Below are positions 44,961-54,089 of a stretch of DNA of 64,000 nt, piece by piece (position 1 is the stretch's first letter; each line of letters begins with the position of its first letter). The notes beneath the pieces were generated by a model, which searched no databases, had not been told where the DNA came from, and saw only the letters and a list, made by a program, of their open reading frames with translations. Source of the DNA: Limosilactobacillus oris (lineage in GTDB: Bacteria > Bacillota > Bacilli > Lactobacillales > Lactobacillaceae); the NCBI RefSeq assembly GCF_025311495.1, contig NZ_CP104398.1, positions 558,001 through 622,000 on the forward strand, given 5' to 3'. The translations under genes and the position numbers were made by a program.

Positions 44961-46385
44961 TTACTTGATGTCGATCAATTCGATGCCGAACAGGTTGGCA
45001 AGAGTTGCCATCTGATCCATCGTCAGGTTCATAGAAAGAACAGTGTGGTGACCACCACCATTGTGCATCCAGGCGGTAGCGCCCTTCTTTAAGCCGCACT
45101 TTGGCGTCCACATCTGCTTAGCAACTGGCAGGTTTGGCATTTCCTTTTCTGGCTTAGCACAGTCCACGTCGTAAGCAATGAACTTGTAGCCATCATCGAA
45201 GTATGACAGGGTAACGTCGATTCCTTCGCCTTCTGAACCGGTGAATACCAACCGTGCTGGGTCGGCCTTGTCACCGATGTCCAGTGGGTGAACTTCAACC
45301 CGTGGCTTGTCAGAAGCAAGGGTTGGGTCAACTTCCAGCATGTGGGAGCCCATAATTGCCTGGTGACCAGAACGCAGGTCCAGGGTGTAGTCTTCCATGA
45401 AGGCCGTTTCCTTGTTTTCAGCCGCAATCTTCAGCAGACGGGAAAGACCAGCGGACTTGAAGTCCCCTTCGGCACCGAAGCCGTAACCATCAATCATCAG
45501 CAATTGAACGGCTAAGCCTGGTAACTGTTCCAAGCCTTCCAGGTCTTGGAAGTTGGTGGTAAAGGCATCGTAGCCCTTTTCGTCTAGGAAGTGCTTAATT
45601 CCTAAGTATTCACGCAGTTGGTAACGAACGGAGTGCACGTACTTGTCGTGGTCGTTGTCGCCTTCAACCATGTCGTAGTTTTCTTCCAGCCGCTTGTACT
45701 GTTCGTCAATTTCTGCTTCGCTAACCGCGTTAACAGCGGCAACCAGCTCAGCTACTGGCCAGTAGTCAACGGTCCAGCCCAGCTTGATCTGGGCAGCGAC
45801 CTTGTCACCTTCCGTAACGGCAACGTCACGCATGGTGTCGCCGAAACGAGCAATCTTAATCTTGAAGCTCATGTCGTAGGCAATCGCAACTTTTTGCCAG
45901 TCAGCGATTTCTTCTTGAACTTCGGGATCGTTCCACCAGCCGTAAACAATCTTTTCAGGAACGCCAAGACGGGCGTTGATGTAGTCGTATTCACGGTCGC
46001 CATGGGCACTCTGGTTCAGGTTCATGTAGTCAAAGTCAATGGTGTCAAATGGGATGTGGTCCAGCATTTGGGTTGCCAGGTGCAACAATGGCTTTTGCAG
46101 CAACTGGGTTCCCCGAATCCAGTTCTTAGCTGGTGAGAAGGTGTGCATCCAGGTCATTACCCCGGCAACCTTATCATTGTAGTTAGCATCCTTCATGAAC
46201 TTCGTGATGCTATCAGCAGTGGTGGCAACCAGCTTAAAGACTACCTTGTATGGCAGCTTGCCGCTGGCGTTTAAGCCGTCAACCAGCTTGCGGCCATCCT
46301 TTTCAACCTGCTCTAAGGCTTCTGGACCATAGAGGGGTTGACTACCAACAGCAAACCAAAATTCGTAATCTGGAGTTTTTAACAT
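44961..46385 (-). CDS. araA: L-arabinose isomerase
   Basis: Converts L-arabinose to L-ribulose, first step of arabinose catabolism; Mn-dependent cytoplasmic enzyme. N-terminal [34 protein letters not shown], metal region [14 protein letters not shown] and C-terminal [15 protein letters not shown]. 474 residues, normal. Transcribed alone from an AraR-controlled promoter, separate from araBD. Confidence 0.97.
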   Translation of the reverse strand: MLKTPDYEFWFAVGSQPLYGPEALEQVEKDGRKLVDGLNASGKLPYKVVFKLVATTADSITKFMKDANYNDKVAGVMTWMHTFSPAKNWIRGTQLLQKPLLHLATQMLDHIPFDTIDFDYMNLNQSAHGDREYDYINARLGVPEKIVYGWWNDPEVQEEIADWQKVAIAYDMSFKIKIARFGDTMRDVAVTEGDKVAAQIKLGWTVDYWPVAELVAAVNAVSEAEIDEQYKRLEENYDMVEGDNDHDKYVHSVRYQLREYLGIKHFLDEKGYDAFTTNFQDLEGLEQLPGLAVQLLMIDGYGFGAEGDFKSAGLSRLLKIAAENKETAFMEDYTLDLRSGHQAIMGSHMLEVDPTLASDKPRVEVHPLDIGDKADPARLVFTGSEGEGIDVTLSYFDDGYKFIAYDVDCAKPEKEMPNLPVAKQMWTPKCGLKKGATAWMHNGGGHHTVLSMNLTMDQMATLANLFGIELIDIK

Positions 46386-46455
46386 AGTGAACAGATCTCC
46401 TTTATCTTAAATGATCTCGCAATCAATAGCTTGTTACTAAATCGCTTACATTAAC

Positions 46456-46484
46456 ATTATATATAATTTGTACGGATAAATCAA
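46456..46484 (-). promoter_or_regulatory. araA promoter with AraR-type operator
   Basis: Minus strand: -35 TTGATT (46479-46484), 17-nt spacer, -10 TATAAT (46456-46461); operator ATTTATCCGTACAAAT (46466-46481) fills the spacer. A cre-like TGTAAGCGATTTAG lies just downstream. Confidence 0.85.
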
Positions 46485-46526
46485 TAAGCAAATCAAAGTA
46501 ATCACATAAATTACTAACAAGAAAAA

Positions 46527-46567
46527 GAAGCGGAATCAGACTAGACAAACCAGCCCGATCCCGCTTC
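46527..46567 (-). terminator. Terminator of the arabinose permease gene
   Basis: GAAGCGG / CCGCTTC outer stem with adjoining GATC/AATC pairing, followed by TTCTTTTTC on the minus strand. Confidence 0.65.
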
Positions 46568-46582
46568 CACTTTCACTAGAAA

Positions 46583-47941
46583 TTATGCCTTCTTCTTAGC
46601 AGCAGTCATCTTGCGCATTGAAGCTTCGATCTCTTCCAGCGACTTCCCCCGGGTTTCCAGGAAGAACTTGTTGGTAAAGATGATACAAATGACACAGATA
46701 ACACCGTAGATAATGAAGGTATTCGCAATGTCAAACGCTGCTAGCATGGTTGGGAAGGTCAAGGAAACAACCATATCAGCCAGCCAGTTCGTAGCGGAAC
46801 AGAGGGAAGTCCCCAGCCCACGGATGTTCAGTGGGAAGACTTCACCAATGTAAACCCAAGTAATTGGTGCCCAGGTACATGCGTAAAAGGCAATGTAGAC
46901 GGTCAGCGCAATCGCACTGACGTAAGCAGCGGCTTGGGAACCGCTATCCATCTTCAGGATTGCGGCCATGACAAACAGTGACAGACCCATGCCGGCAGCA
47001 CCAACGGTCAGCATCTTCTTCCGGTCAACGTGGTCCATCAGCAGCATAGCAACCACCGTCACAATCACGTTAACGATCCCGATACCGATGTGGGCCAGCA
47101 AGGCAGCGGCCACACCCCAACCAACTTTGGTAAAGATGGTTGGTGCATAGAAGATAACTGAGTTAGAACCGATAATCTGTTGGAAAATGGCCGCCCCTAA
47201 CCCAGTAACCAGGGCTGGCCGAACATCAGCACCGAACAGTTCTTTCCAGCCACCCTGCTTTTGGTTGGCGGAAACCTGAATTTCTTCCAAGGCAGTGTCA
47301 ACGGCTTGTTCATCACCCTTGTTGGTGTTCATCAAAACGGCCCGGGCTTCATCAGTCTTACCAATTTTAACTAAGAACCGGGGACTTTCTGGCAGGAGAA
47401 GGGCACCGAAGAAAAGAATAATAGCAGGTAATGCAGCAAATCCCAACATCCAACGCCAACCAGTGTACATCCCTTGGAAGGTGTAGTTCAAAATGTAAGC
47501 CAACAGGATCCCAATCATGACCATCAGTTGGAACATCGTCGCTACCGCACCGTGCATCCGTTTTGGTGCCAGCTCGTGCAGGTAGGCAGGAATCAACGCT
47601 GAGGTGATCCCAACACCAATCCCCAAGATAACCCGGGTTACCAACAGTGTCCAGTATTCTGGCGCAAATCCTGAACCTAAGGCACCAATCGTAAAGATAA
47701 TTGCGGCCCAGATCAATAGCTTCCGCCGCCCGTACTTATCTAGGAACTTACTCGTTCCCAACGCACCAAGAATGGCACCAATCAGAACGGACGAAACAAC
47801 CATCCCTTGTTCCCAAGAGTTCAAACTTAACTGCTTTTGGATAAATAGAATGGCACCAGAAACGGAAGCAATGTCGTAACCGAATAGTAAACCACCTAAC
47901 GCCCCAAAAGTATAGATAAATCCATTTGAAACTTTCCTCAA
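46583..47941 (-). CDS. araE: Sugar-porter MFS symporter, probable arabinose permease
   Basis: 452-residue, 12-helix sugar porter (FGALGGLLFGYDIASVSGA, DKYGRRKLL, PESPRFLVKIGK, FLETRGKSLEEIE). The family includes AraE, XylT and GalP; substrate assigned from the AraR operator and position between araA and araR. TTG start at 47941, with GGAGTG 7 nt upstream. Integral membrane protein, proton-coupled. Confidence 0.9.
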   Translation of the reverse strand: MRKVSNGFIYTFGALGGLLFGYDIASVSGAILFIQKQLSLNSWEQGMVVSSVLIGAILGALGTSKFLDKYGRRKLLIWAAIIFTIGALGSGFAPEYWTLLVTRVILGIGVGITSALIPAYLHELAPKRMHGAVATMFQLMVMIGILLAYILNYTFQGMYTGWRWMLGFAALPAIILFFGALLLPESPRFLVKIGKTDEARAVLMNTNKGDEQAVDTALEEIQVSANQKQGGWKELFGADVRPALVTGLGAAIFQQIIGSNSVIFYAPTIFTKVGWGVAAALLAHIGIGIVNVIVTVVAMLLMDHVDRKKMLTVGAAGMGLSLFVMAAILKMDSGSQAAAYVSAIALTVYIAFYACTWAPITWVYIGEVFPLNIRGLGTSLCSATNWLADMVVSLTFPTMLAAFDIANTFIIYGVICVICIIFTNKFFLETRGKSLEEIEASMRKMTAAKKKA

Positions 47942-48042
47942 TGTTGTTCACTCCTATACTTTCTTAACAAATAACAACCTCAAAACTTAGAAACCACATG
48001 TGATAATTCTATAAATCATTTCCTTCAAGCGCTTACAAACAC

Positions 48043-48131
48043 AGTATAGATTATTTGTCCGTATAAGTCAATAAAACGGTTACAATAATTTGGCGGATTA
48101 TGCAGACAATTTTATTCTATACCGGACAAAT
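48043..48131 (-). promoter_or_regulatory. Permease promoter with two AraR-type operators
   Basis: Minus strand: -35 TTGACT (48066-48071), 17-nt spacer, -10 TATACT (48043-48048). The proximal operator ACTTATACGGACAAAT (48053-48068) fills the spacer. A second, TCTATACCGGACAAAT (48116-48131), has its centre 63 bp upstream, six helical turns, as expected for cooperative looping. A cre-like TGTAAGCGCTTGAA lies at ~48026-48040. Confidence 0.78.
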
Positions 48132-48193
48132 CCTATTAAGGCGCGCTTTAAGCGGTAAAACTTCCCCAAAACAAATAGACACACGCCAGCAAA

Positions 48194-48240
48194 AATGCCG
48201 GCTAGCAACTCCTTATTTTACGGAATTGCCAACCGGCATT
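48194..48240 (-). terminator. Terminator of araR
   Basis: AATGCCGG..AGCAA..TCC / GGA..TTGCC..CCGGCATT imperfect stem followed by TTTTTGC on the minus strand. Confidence 0.7.
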
Positions 48241-48263
48241 GGTATATTTGTCTGGTGGTTAAT

Positions 48264-49343
48264 TTACTTTGTGAGGTCTTTTACAGACTGCCGCTCAATA
48301 ATCTCGGGATGGTAAACAATCGGGTCAACCTGCTCCCCCTTGATCAGACGCAAAATCATCTTTCCGGCATCCATCCCCATCTTGTTCTTCGGGTGAACGA
48401 CGGTCGTCAAGCCGGGCAGCACAGACGCGCTCAGTAAGTAATCGTCAAAGCCGACAATACTAATATCATCGGGAATTTTCATTCCCAGCGACCGGACAAC
48501 GTCCATCACCTGAATCGCTAGCTGGTCATTGTAGCAGGCAATCGCCGTTGGCCGTTCCATCCCTTGCAGATGCTGGGCCAGCTTGGCAAAGATGGAGGCG
48601 ACATCATCGCTGGACTGGTACATAATCACATCACTCAGCAGGGTCTTATCCGGGTGCGCGGTGTAGGCATCCATGAAGCCCTGCAGGCGCCCCACCCCCT
48701 GCATATCGTCAATCTTGAAGATCCCCAAAATCCGCTCGTGGCCCTTGTCAAACAGGCCGTTTACCAGCTGCGCTTCCGTTTCCCGGTCTGCCAAGTCAAT
48801 GTACGGCAGGGACGAGTCGTTGTAGTGGGCATCAATAAACATTGCTGGGATCCGGGACTTTTCGATTTGCTGGTAGAGGTCTCGGTTGGGGTTCGGCCGG
48901 GCACTTTGGGTCGGCTCCAAGATTAGGCCATCGACATTGCTATCCAGTATCCGTTGCAAGCTGAGCCGTTCCTGGTCGTGATCGTTGTGGGTATTGCCCA
49001 AGAGAATCGAGTAGCCCTGACTAGAGAGGGCCCGGTCAATCCCGCTAATGATGCTGGGGAAAATGTAATCTGCCAGATGGGTCGTAACCACCCCGATGAC
49101 CTTCTGGTTAACCGGCTGGTCATGGTTGTTGTGCCAATCCTCGACAAACATTCCGCCACCTTGGATCCGGTAAATGTAATGCTCGTTCTCGAGTTCTCCC
49201 ATGGCCCGGCGAATCGTGTAACGACTGACCTGGTACTCCTTCATCAGCGCCGATTCCGTTGGCAACTGGTCCCCCGGCTGGTATTGTCCAGAGCTAATCA
49301 CCTCGCGAATTTTTTCCTTAACTGTTTCGTACTTAGTTGCCAT
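48264..49343 (-). CDS. araR: Arabinose operon repressor AraR
   Basis: 359 residues: GntR-type winged helix (ISSGQYQPGDQLPTESALMK, SRYTIRRAMGELE) plus a LacI/periplasmic-binding-like effector domain (IGVVTTHLADYIFPSIISG, CYNDQLAIQVMDV, SIVGFDDYLLSASVLPGLTT). This chimera is characteristic of AraR, which is released from DNA by L-arabinose. Third gene of araB-araD-araR; the 80-nt gap to araD contains a hairpin that may lower its expression. Confidence 0.95.
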   Translation of the reverse strand: MATKYETVKEKIREVISSGQYQPGDQLPTESALMKEYQVSRYTIRRAMGELENEHYIYRIQGGGMFVEDWHNNHDQPVNQKVIGVVTTHLADYIFPSIISGIDRALSSQGYSILLGNTHNDHDQERLSLQRILDSNVDGLILEPTQSARPNPNRDLYQQIEKSRIPAMFIDAHYNDSSLPYIDLADRETEAQLVNGLFDKGHERILGIFKIDDMQGVGRLQGFMDAYTAHPDKTLLSDVIMYQSSDDVASIFAKLAQHLQGMERPTAIACYNDQLAIQVMDVVRSLGMKIPDDISIVGFDDYLLSASVLPGLTTVVHPKNKMGMDAGKMILRLIKGEQVDPIVYHPEIIERQSVKDLTK

Positions 49344-49423
49344 GATGTCTCCTAACTAAACCGAGCCGTGACCCAACTATCCAGTTGTCCACGACTCAGT
49401 TAATCCTATTTTAAAAAATATCG

Positions 49424-50155
49424 TTAATTTTCCCGCTTAGCATGGTCCTTGCTGTGGGCGTTGTTTTGGCCGTAGTAAGCATTTGCCCCGTGCTTGCGGT
49501 AGTAGTGCTTATCCAACAGGTATTGTGGCAGGTGGTTGTCCGCCCGGGTCAGCTGCAGGGTGTGGTAGTCTTCTTCAGCAACGACTTCCAGCACCTTGGC
49601 ATTGTAGACCGCCTTGTCTGGAGTTGGTCCCCAGGCAAATGGCCCGTGCTGCATCACTAGGGCAGCTGGCGTCGCTTCGTAATCGAGACCCCGTTCCTTG
49701 AAGGAGCGAACGATTACCTTCCCGGTGTTGCCCTCGTAATCCTCTTCGATTTCTTCCTTGGTCAGGGCGTCGGCAGCCGGCACATCCGTGTAGAAGGTAT
49801 CAGCGTGGGTCGTGTTCATCGCTGGAATATCCATGTGAGCCGCCGCAAAGGACACTGCCCATGGGGAGTGGGTGTGGACAATCCCCCCGATCTTTGGGAA
49901 GTGGTTGTAGAGGTAAGTGTGCGTTGGGGTGTCACTGGATGGGTTGAGGTCCCCTTCGACCACTTCCCCGTCCAAGTTGACTACCACCATGTCTGAGGGC
50001 TTCAATTCTTCATACGGAACACCGGACGGCTTGATTACAAACAAGCCCTTCTCCCGGTCGATTCCGGAAACGTTCCCCCAGGTAAAAGTGACCAGACCTA
50101 ACTTAGGCAGCTTCATGTTGGCTTCGTAAACTTCTTGTTTTAATTCTTCAAGCAT
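49424..50155 (-). CDS. araD: L-ribulose-5-phosphate 4-epimerase
   Basis: Converts L-ribulose-5-P to D-xylulose-5-P, the phosphoketolase substrate. Class II aldolase-like fold: TFTWGNVSGID, KPSGVPYEEL, the zinc ligands in HTHSPWAVSFAA, and QHGPFAWG. 243 residues. 17 nt after araB, clearly cotranscribed. Confidence 0.96.
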   Translation of the reverse strand: MLEELKQEVYEANMKLPKLGLVTFTWGNVSGIDREKGLFVIKPSGVPYEELKPSDMVVVNLDGEVVEGDLNPSSDTPTHTYLYNHFPKIGGIVHTHSPWAVSFAAAHMDIPAMNTTHADTFYTDVPAADALTKEEIEEDYEGNTGKVIVRSFKERGLDYEATPAALVMQHGPFAWGPTPDKAVYNAKVLEVVAEEDYHTLQLTRADNHLPQYLLDKHYYRKHGANAYYGQNNAHSKDHAKREN

Positions 50156-50172
50156 TGTAAATCTCCTTTGGC

Positions 50173-51777
50173 TTAGTTTAACTTCATATCTTTACCGGCT
50201 TTGATTTCTGCTGGCAAAGCTGCTTTATAGTTGTCGATAAACTTTTCATAGCCCTGGACACTTTCAGGTTCAGGGTACAGGGTTGCGCTCTCGCTGTCAA
50301 CAAATACTTCGTCATCCAGGTAGTCTGCCAGGTTTTTACCCTTGTTATCACTGGCGTAGAGGGCTAAAACAGCCATCCCCCATGGGCCACCCTCACCGGC
50401 ATTGCTCATCAGAGTAATTGGGGTGTTCAGGGCGTCTGCCAAGACCTGTTGGGCAACTACCGGGGTCTTGAACAGTCCCCCTTGCGCAATCAAAACATCC
50501 GTTCGGATATGTTCTTCACGGAGGAGGATGTCCATCCCGATTTTAAGGGGTGCAAAGGCAGAGTAGAGCTGAACCTTAAAGATGTTTGCCAGGGTAAAGT
50601 GGCTGTCCGGCTTACGGACCATCATCGGCCGTCCGTCCTGAACCTTGGTGATGTTTTCACCGGACAGGTAGCTAAAGTTGACCAAGCCCCCGGCGTCCTG
50701 ATCACCCCGCAGGGAAGCATCAAAGAGCTTTTCGTAAAGCTGGTTCGGTGACAGGTTGACCCCCAGAACCTTGGCAAACTGGTTGAAGACACTGGCCCAG
50801 GCATTGATGTCGGACGAACAGTTGTTGGTGTGGACCATTGCCACTGGTGCCCCGTCCGGTGTCGTTACCATGTCGATGTCCCGGTGAACCTTATTCAGTT
50901 TCTGGTCGAGGACCACCATTGAAAAGGCGGAGGTCCCGGCAGAAATGTTTCCTGTCCGCTTCCGGACCGCGTTAGTAGCAACCATCCCGGTCCCGGCATC
51001 CCCTTCTGACGGCGCAATCAAAGAACCGGCTTGCAACTGGCCACTAATGTCGAGGAGTTTGGCCCCCGCTTCGGTTAGTTTCCCGGCTGGCTGACCAGCT
51101 AAGAGGACGTCCGGCAAGATCTCCCTGATATTCCACGGGTACTGGGCAACCTCCGGCAGACTGGCAAACTGCTCCAACATCTTGCCATCGTAGTTCTTCA
51201 TCGCTTCATCAATTGGAAACATTCCGGAAGCGTCACCGATTCCCGTGTTCTTGTTGCCAGAGAGCTTCCAGGAAACGTAGCCGTCCAGGGTGGTGATGAA
51301 GTCAATGTCCTTGACATGGTCTTCCTTGTTCAGGATAGCCTGGTAGAGGTGGGCGACACTCCACCGTTCTGGAATATTGAAGTTAAACAGCTTCGTCAGC
51401 TTTTCGGCTGCCTCGCCGGTAATGTTGTTCCGCCAAGTCCGGAACGGCACGAGCAGGTTGCCGTCCTGGTCAAACGGCATGTAGCCGTGCATCATGGCAC
51501 TGATTCCAATCGAACCGATCTTCGTCAGCTTGAGCCCGTATTCCTCACTCACGCTGGCGGCCAAGTTAGCATAGCTGGTCTGGATTCCCTTCCAGACCTT
51601 TTCCAACGGGTAGGTCCAGATGTTGTCATGCAGCTCGTTTTCCCAAACGAAGTCCCCAGAAGCAACGACTTGGTAGTCATCGGTTACCAAGACCGCTTTG
51701 ATCCGGGTCGAACCTAATTCGATTCCCAAAGCAGTGTTGGCGCTTTCAATTTTTTCTTTAATGGCACTGTTATTCAC
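50173..51777 (-). CDS. araB: Ribulokinase (FGGY family)
   Basis: Phosphorylates L-ribulose. FGGY fold: ALGIELGSTRIKAVLV at the N-terminus, IGISAMMHGYMPFD, VPFRTWRNNIT, and the C-terminal GGLFKTPVVAQQVLADAL and SNAGEGGPWGMAVLA. 534 residues. GTG start at 51777 with GGGAGG 8 nt upstream. First gene of araBDR, with an AraR-type operator in its promoter. Confidence 0.95.
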   Translation of the reverse strand: MNNSAIKEKIESANTALGIELGSTRIKAVLVTDDYQVVASGDFVWENELHDNIWTYPLEKVWKGIQTSYANLAASVSEEYGLKLTKIGSIGISAMMHGYMPFDQDGNLLVPFRTWRNNITGEAAEKLTKLFNFNIPERWSVAHLYQAILNKEDHVKDIDFITTLDGYVSWKLSGNKNTGIGDASGMFPIDEAMKNYDGKMLEQFASLPEVAQYPWNIREILPDVLLAGQPAGKLTEAGAKLLDISGQLQAGSLIAPSEGDAGTGMVATNAVRKRTGNISAGTSAFSMVVLDQKLNKVHRDIDMVTTPDGAPVAMVHTNNCSSDINAWASVFNQFAKVLGVNLSPNQLYEKLFDASLRGDQDAGGLVNFSYLSGENITKVQDGRPMMVRKPDSHFTLANIFKVQLYSAFAPLKIGMDILLREEHIRTDVLIAQGGLFKTPVVAQQVLADALNTPITLMSNAGEGGPWGMAVLALYASDNKGKNLADYLDDEVFVDSESATLYPEPESVQGYEKFIDNYKAALPAEIKAGKDMKLN

Positions 51778-51816
51778 AGGAATAGCCTCCCTTGTAATTC
51801 AATCTTCAACACCCAT

Positions 51817-51845
51817 ATTGTAAAATATTTGTCCGTACAAATCAA
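51817..51845 (-). promoter_or_regulatory. araBDR promoter with AraR-type operator
   Basis: Minus strand: -35 TTGATT (51840-51845), 17-nt spacer, -10 TACAAT (51817-51822). The operator ATTTGTACGGACAAAT (51827-51842) is the most symmetric copy in the window and matches the AraR consensus known from B. subtilis. Confidence 0.88.
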
Positions 51846-51858
51846 ACTAATTTATTAG

Positions 51859-52749
51859 TTAACTGTAAAATAATTTCATTTGCAGGCTCTCCCGGAAGTT
51901 GCCAAAGCCCTGGCCGTAAATGGTACAGCCCCCTTTATGGGTGGCCGTCTTCTTGACTTCAAAACGGAGGACAAAGCGGTCCGGATCGTAACTCAGGTCC
52001 GCCAATGAGACTGGTGACCAGGGTTGCCCATCCAGGTAAGTACCGTGGTCGGTAATCCGGAAAGTCTTTTGCAGGCCATACTGGTTGACGTTATTCGGCA
52101 CCCAGGCCGGCGTGTACTTTCCCCGGACATCCGAAAAATCCCCTGGTGAAGTCCAAAAGCCCAGCTCGGTGCCGTTCACGGAAACCGTGATATCGGACGG
52201 CCAATTATTATTAGAAAAGGGAAACTCACTCCCGAGTTCCGCCACGATATCAATCATCTGGAGGTGGTCACTGTCCTTGAGGTGGTTGGGCAGCTGGTAT
52301 TCAAGGTAGCCGTCGTTGAACCAGACCATCCCCGCTTCCATCCGGTGAGGATCCATGAAGTAGGATGGGTTGTCGACCTTGCCGATATAATCGGTGCGGC
52401 CTGCCATCCCGCAGGAGGGTTTGACGGAGAAGTTCGTAAACTGGCCGACCGGGACCTCGGTTTTATAAACATTGAAGAGTTCATAAATGGTCTTTGGAAA
52501 GGCAATGTTAATTTTATCTACCTTAATTTTGGCAACCTTCTTATGCCCGACCTGGTTAAATTGAATAATTTCCGCCTTTGCCAGTTTTTTCAGGTGACGG
52601 GCGGTAATGGTCGCACTCAGCCCCAAGTGCGCCGCCAGCTCCTCGATGCTGAGCTGTTCCTTCGACAATAATTGGATGATTTCTAACCGCACGGGGCTGG
52701 CAAGTGCCTTATACACATCCAAATAGTCCTGTGAAATGGTAGTTTCCAC
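51859..52749 (-). CDS. ArsR-type HTH regulator with C-terminal sensor domain
   Basis: About 296 residues from a GTG at 52749 (GGAGG 8 nt upstream; a TTG at 52770 is less likely). The N-terminal ~80 residues are an ArsR winged helix (YKALASPVRLEIIQLLSKEQ, ELAAHLGLSATITARHLKKL). Residues ~95-296 form a beta-rich domain (MVWFNDGYLEYQLP, ITVSVNGTELGFWTSPGDF, GCTIYGQGFGNFRESLQ) lacking the metal-binding cysteines of classical ArsR. It looks like a carbohydrate-sensing jelly-roll, which is inference. Divergent from the GH43 gene, so it probably controls arabinoside use. It begins 82 bp beyond the araB start. Confidence 0.82.
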   Translation of the reverse strand: METTISQDYLDVYKALASPVRLEIIQLLSKEQLSIEELAAHLGLSATITARHLKKLAKAEIIQFNQVGHKKVAKIKVDKINIAFPKTIYELFNVYKTEVPVGQFTNFSVKPSCGMAGRTDYIGKVDNPSYFMDPHRMEAGMVWFNDGYLEYQLPNHLKDSDHLQMIDIVAELGSEFPFSNNNWPSDITVSVNGTELGFWTSPGDFSDVRGKYTPAWVPNNVNQYGLQKTFRITDHGTYLDGQPWSPVSLADLSYDPDRFVLRFEVKKTATHKGGCTIYGQGFGNFRESLQMKLFYS

Positions 52750-53099
52750 CCTTTTCTCCTCCTTCTCCAAACCAAAAAGTTGATATTAATGCAACAACAC
52801 TACAAAGTACTGATAACTAAGCATTTTTAATAATAAATTCTTTAATACCGACGTTAAGAAACAGTCCACCTTCTTGCAAACTAGGCTAACTTGCTTAGTT
52901 TGACCCATTTTTGCTTTTTTAGCCAACTTTTTAGTTATCTTTTTCACTAATTATGACACCGGTTACAAGAAACTGTCAATCAAATTATTGAGTTTAGTAA
53001 AATTTGTTCAATAAATTATTAACAACGTCTTGAAACCCCTTTCTTCTGACGGTATCTTATGCTTGTAAAATCAATTATCTGTTTTGAGGAGGATTTCTA
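52750..53099. promoter_or_regulatory. Regulatory gap between ArsR-type gene and GH43
   Basis: About 350 bp, AT-rich, no gene. It holds a GH43 promoter (-35 TTGAAA 53030-53035, 17 nt, -10 TATCTT 53053-53058) and several dyads. One is CAAACTAGGC...TTGCTTAGTTTG near 52878-52903. Another is TTGTT(C)AATAA...TTATTAACAA near 53004-53025, directly upstream of the -35. Both are candidate regulator sites. No AraR-type operator is visible here. Confidence 0.55.
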
Positions 53100-54071
53100 A
53101 TGGCAGAAATCAACTACACCGCCCCGCTGATCATCCAGCGGGCGGATCCATACATCTATCGGCACACCGATGGCTACTACTACTTTACCGCTTCGGTGCC
53201 AGCCTACAACCGGATTGAAATTCGGCGGGCACGGACAATCGAGGGCCTGGCCCATGCTGCTCCCCGGACAATCTGGCGCAAGCATGACGAGGGACCAATG
53301 AGCCAGCTCATCTGGGCACCGGAACTTCACTACATCGATGGCAAGTGGTTCGTCTACTTTGCCGCGGCTGAAACGACGGCCTTCGACGAAAACGGAATGT
53401 TCCAGCACCGGATGTTCTGCATTGAATGTGACCAGGACAACCCAATGGTGAAAGAAGAGGACTGGATCGAACGCGGCCAAGTCAAGACGCCGATGGATTC
53501 ATTCTCCCTGGATGCCACGACCTTCGAACTGAACGGTAAGCTCTACTACGTTTGGGCTCAAAAAGATCCTGACATCAAAGGGAACTCCAACCTCTACATC
53601 GCGGAAATGGAAAATCCATGGACACTCAAGACTAAGCCGGTCATGCTGAGTAAGCCGGAATACGACTGGGAAACCAAGGTCTTCTGGGTTAACGAAGGTC
53701 CTGCAGTACTCCACCGCAACGGTCGCCTCTTCCTGACCTACTCCGCCAGCGCCACCGACGAAAACTACGCGATGGGAATGCTGACCTGTGACGATGACGC
53801 CGACGTGCTCGACGCCGCCAACTGGTCCAAGTCAAAGACGCCGGTTTTCCAAAGTGACATTGACCACGACCAATTTGGTCCCGGCCACAACTCATTCACG
53901 GTTGCTGAAGATGGCAAGACCGACCTGATGGTTTACCACTGCCGGAACTACACCGATATCAAGGGTGATCCCCTGTACGACCCGAACCGCCACACCATCG
54001 TCAAGCCTTTCACTTACGATGAAAACGGGGTTCCTGAATTTGGCAAGCCGGTTCCATACAACTACAAATAA
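53100..54071 (+). CDS. Glycoside hydrolase family 43, probable intracellular arabinosidase
   Basis: 323 residues, five-bladed propeller type. Catalytic triad candidates: Asp16 (RADPYIYRH), Asp138 (SFSLDATTF) and Glu199 (VNEGPAVL). No signal peptide, so cytoplasmic. GH43 enzymes release arabinose or xylose from oligosaccharides; location beside ara genes and an oligosaccharide permease favours alpha-L-arabinofuranosidase activity. GAGGAGG site upstream; the permease gene follows 18 nt later. Confidence 0.9.
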   Translation: MAEINYTAPLIIQRADPYIYRHTDGYYYFTASVPAYNRIEIRRARTIEGLAHAAPRTIWRKHDEGPMSQLIWAPELHYIDGKWFVYFAAAETTAFDENGMFQHRMFCIECDQDNPMVKEEDWIERGQVKTPMDSFSLDATTFELNGKLYYVWAQKDPDIKGNSNLYIAEMENPWTLKTKPVMLSKPEYDWETKVFWVNEGPAVLHRNGRLFLTYSASATDENYAMGMLTCDDDADVLDAANWSKSKTPVFQSDIDHDQFGPGHNSFTVAEDGKTDLMVYHCRNYTDIKGDPLYDPNRHTIVKPFTYDENGVPEFGKPVPYNYK

Positions 54072-54089
54072 TAGAAAGGACTGTTGATT

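Noticed and set aside
51859-52749. Metal-sensing ArsR/SmtB repressor
   Set aside because: The usual metal-ligand cysteine motif is absent, a large extra domain is present and the neighbours are sugar genes.
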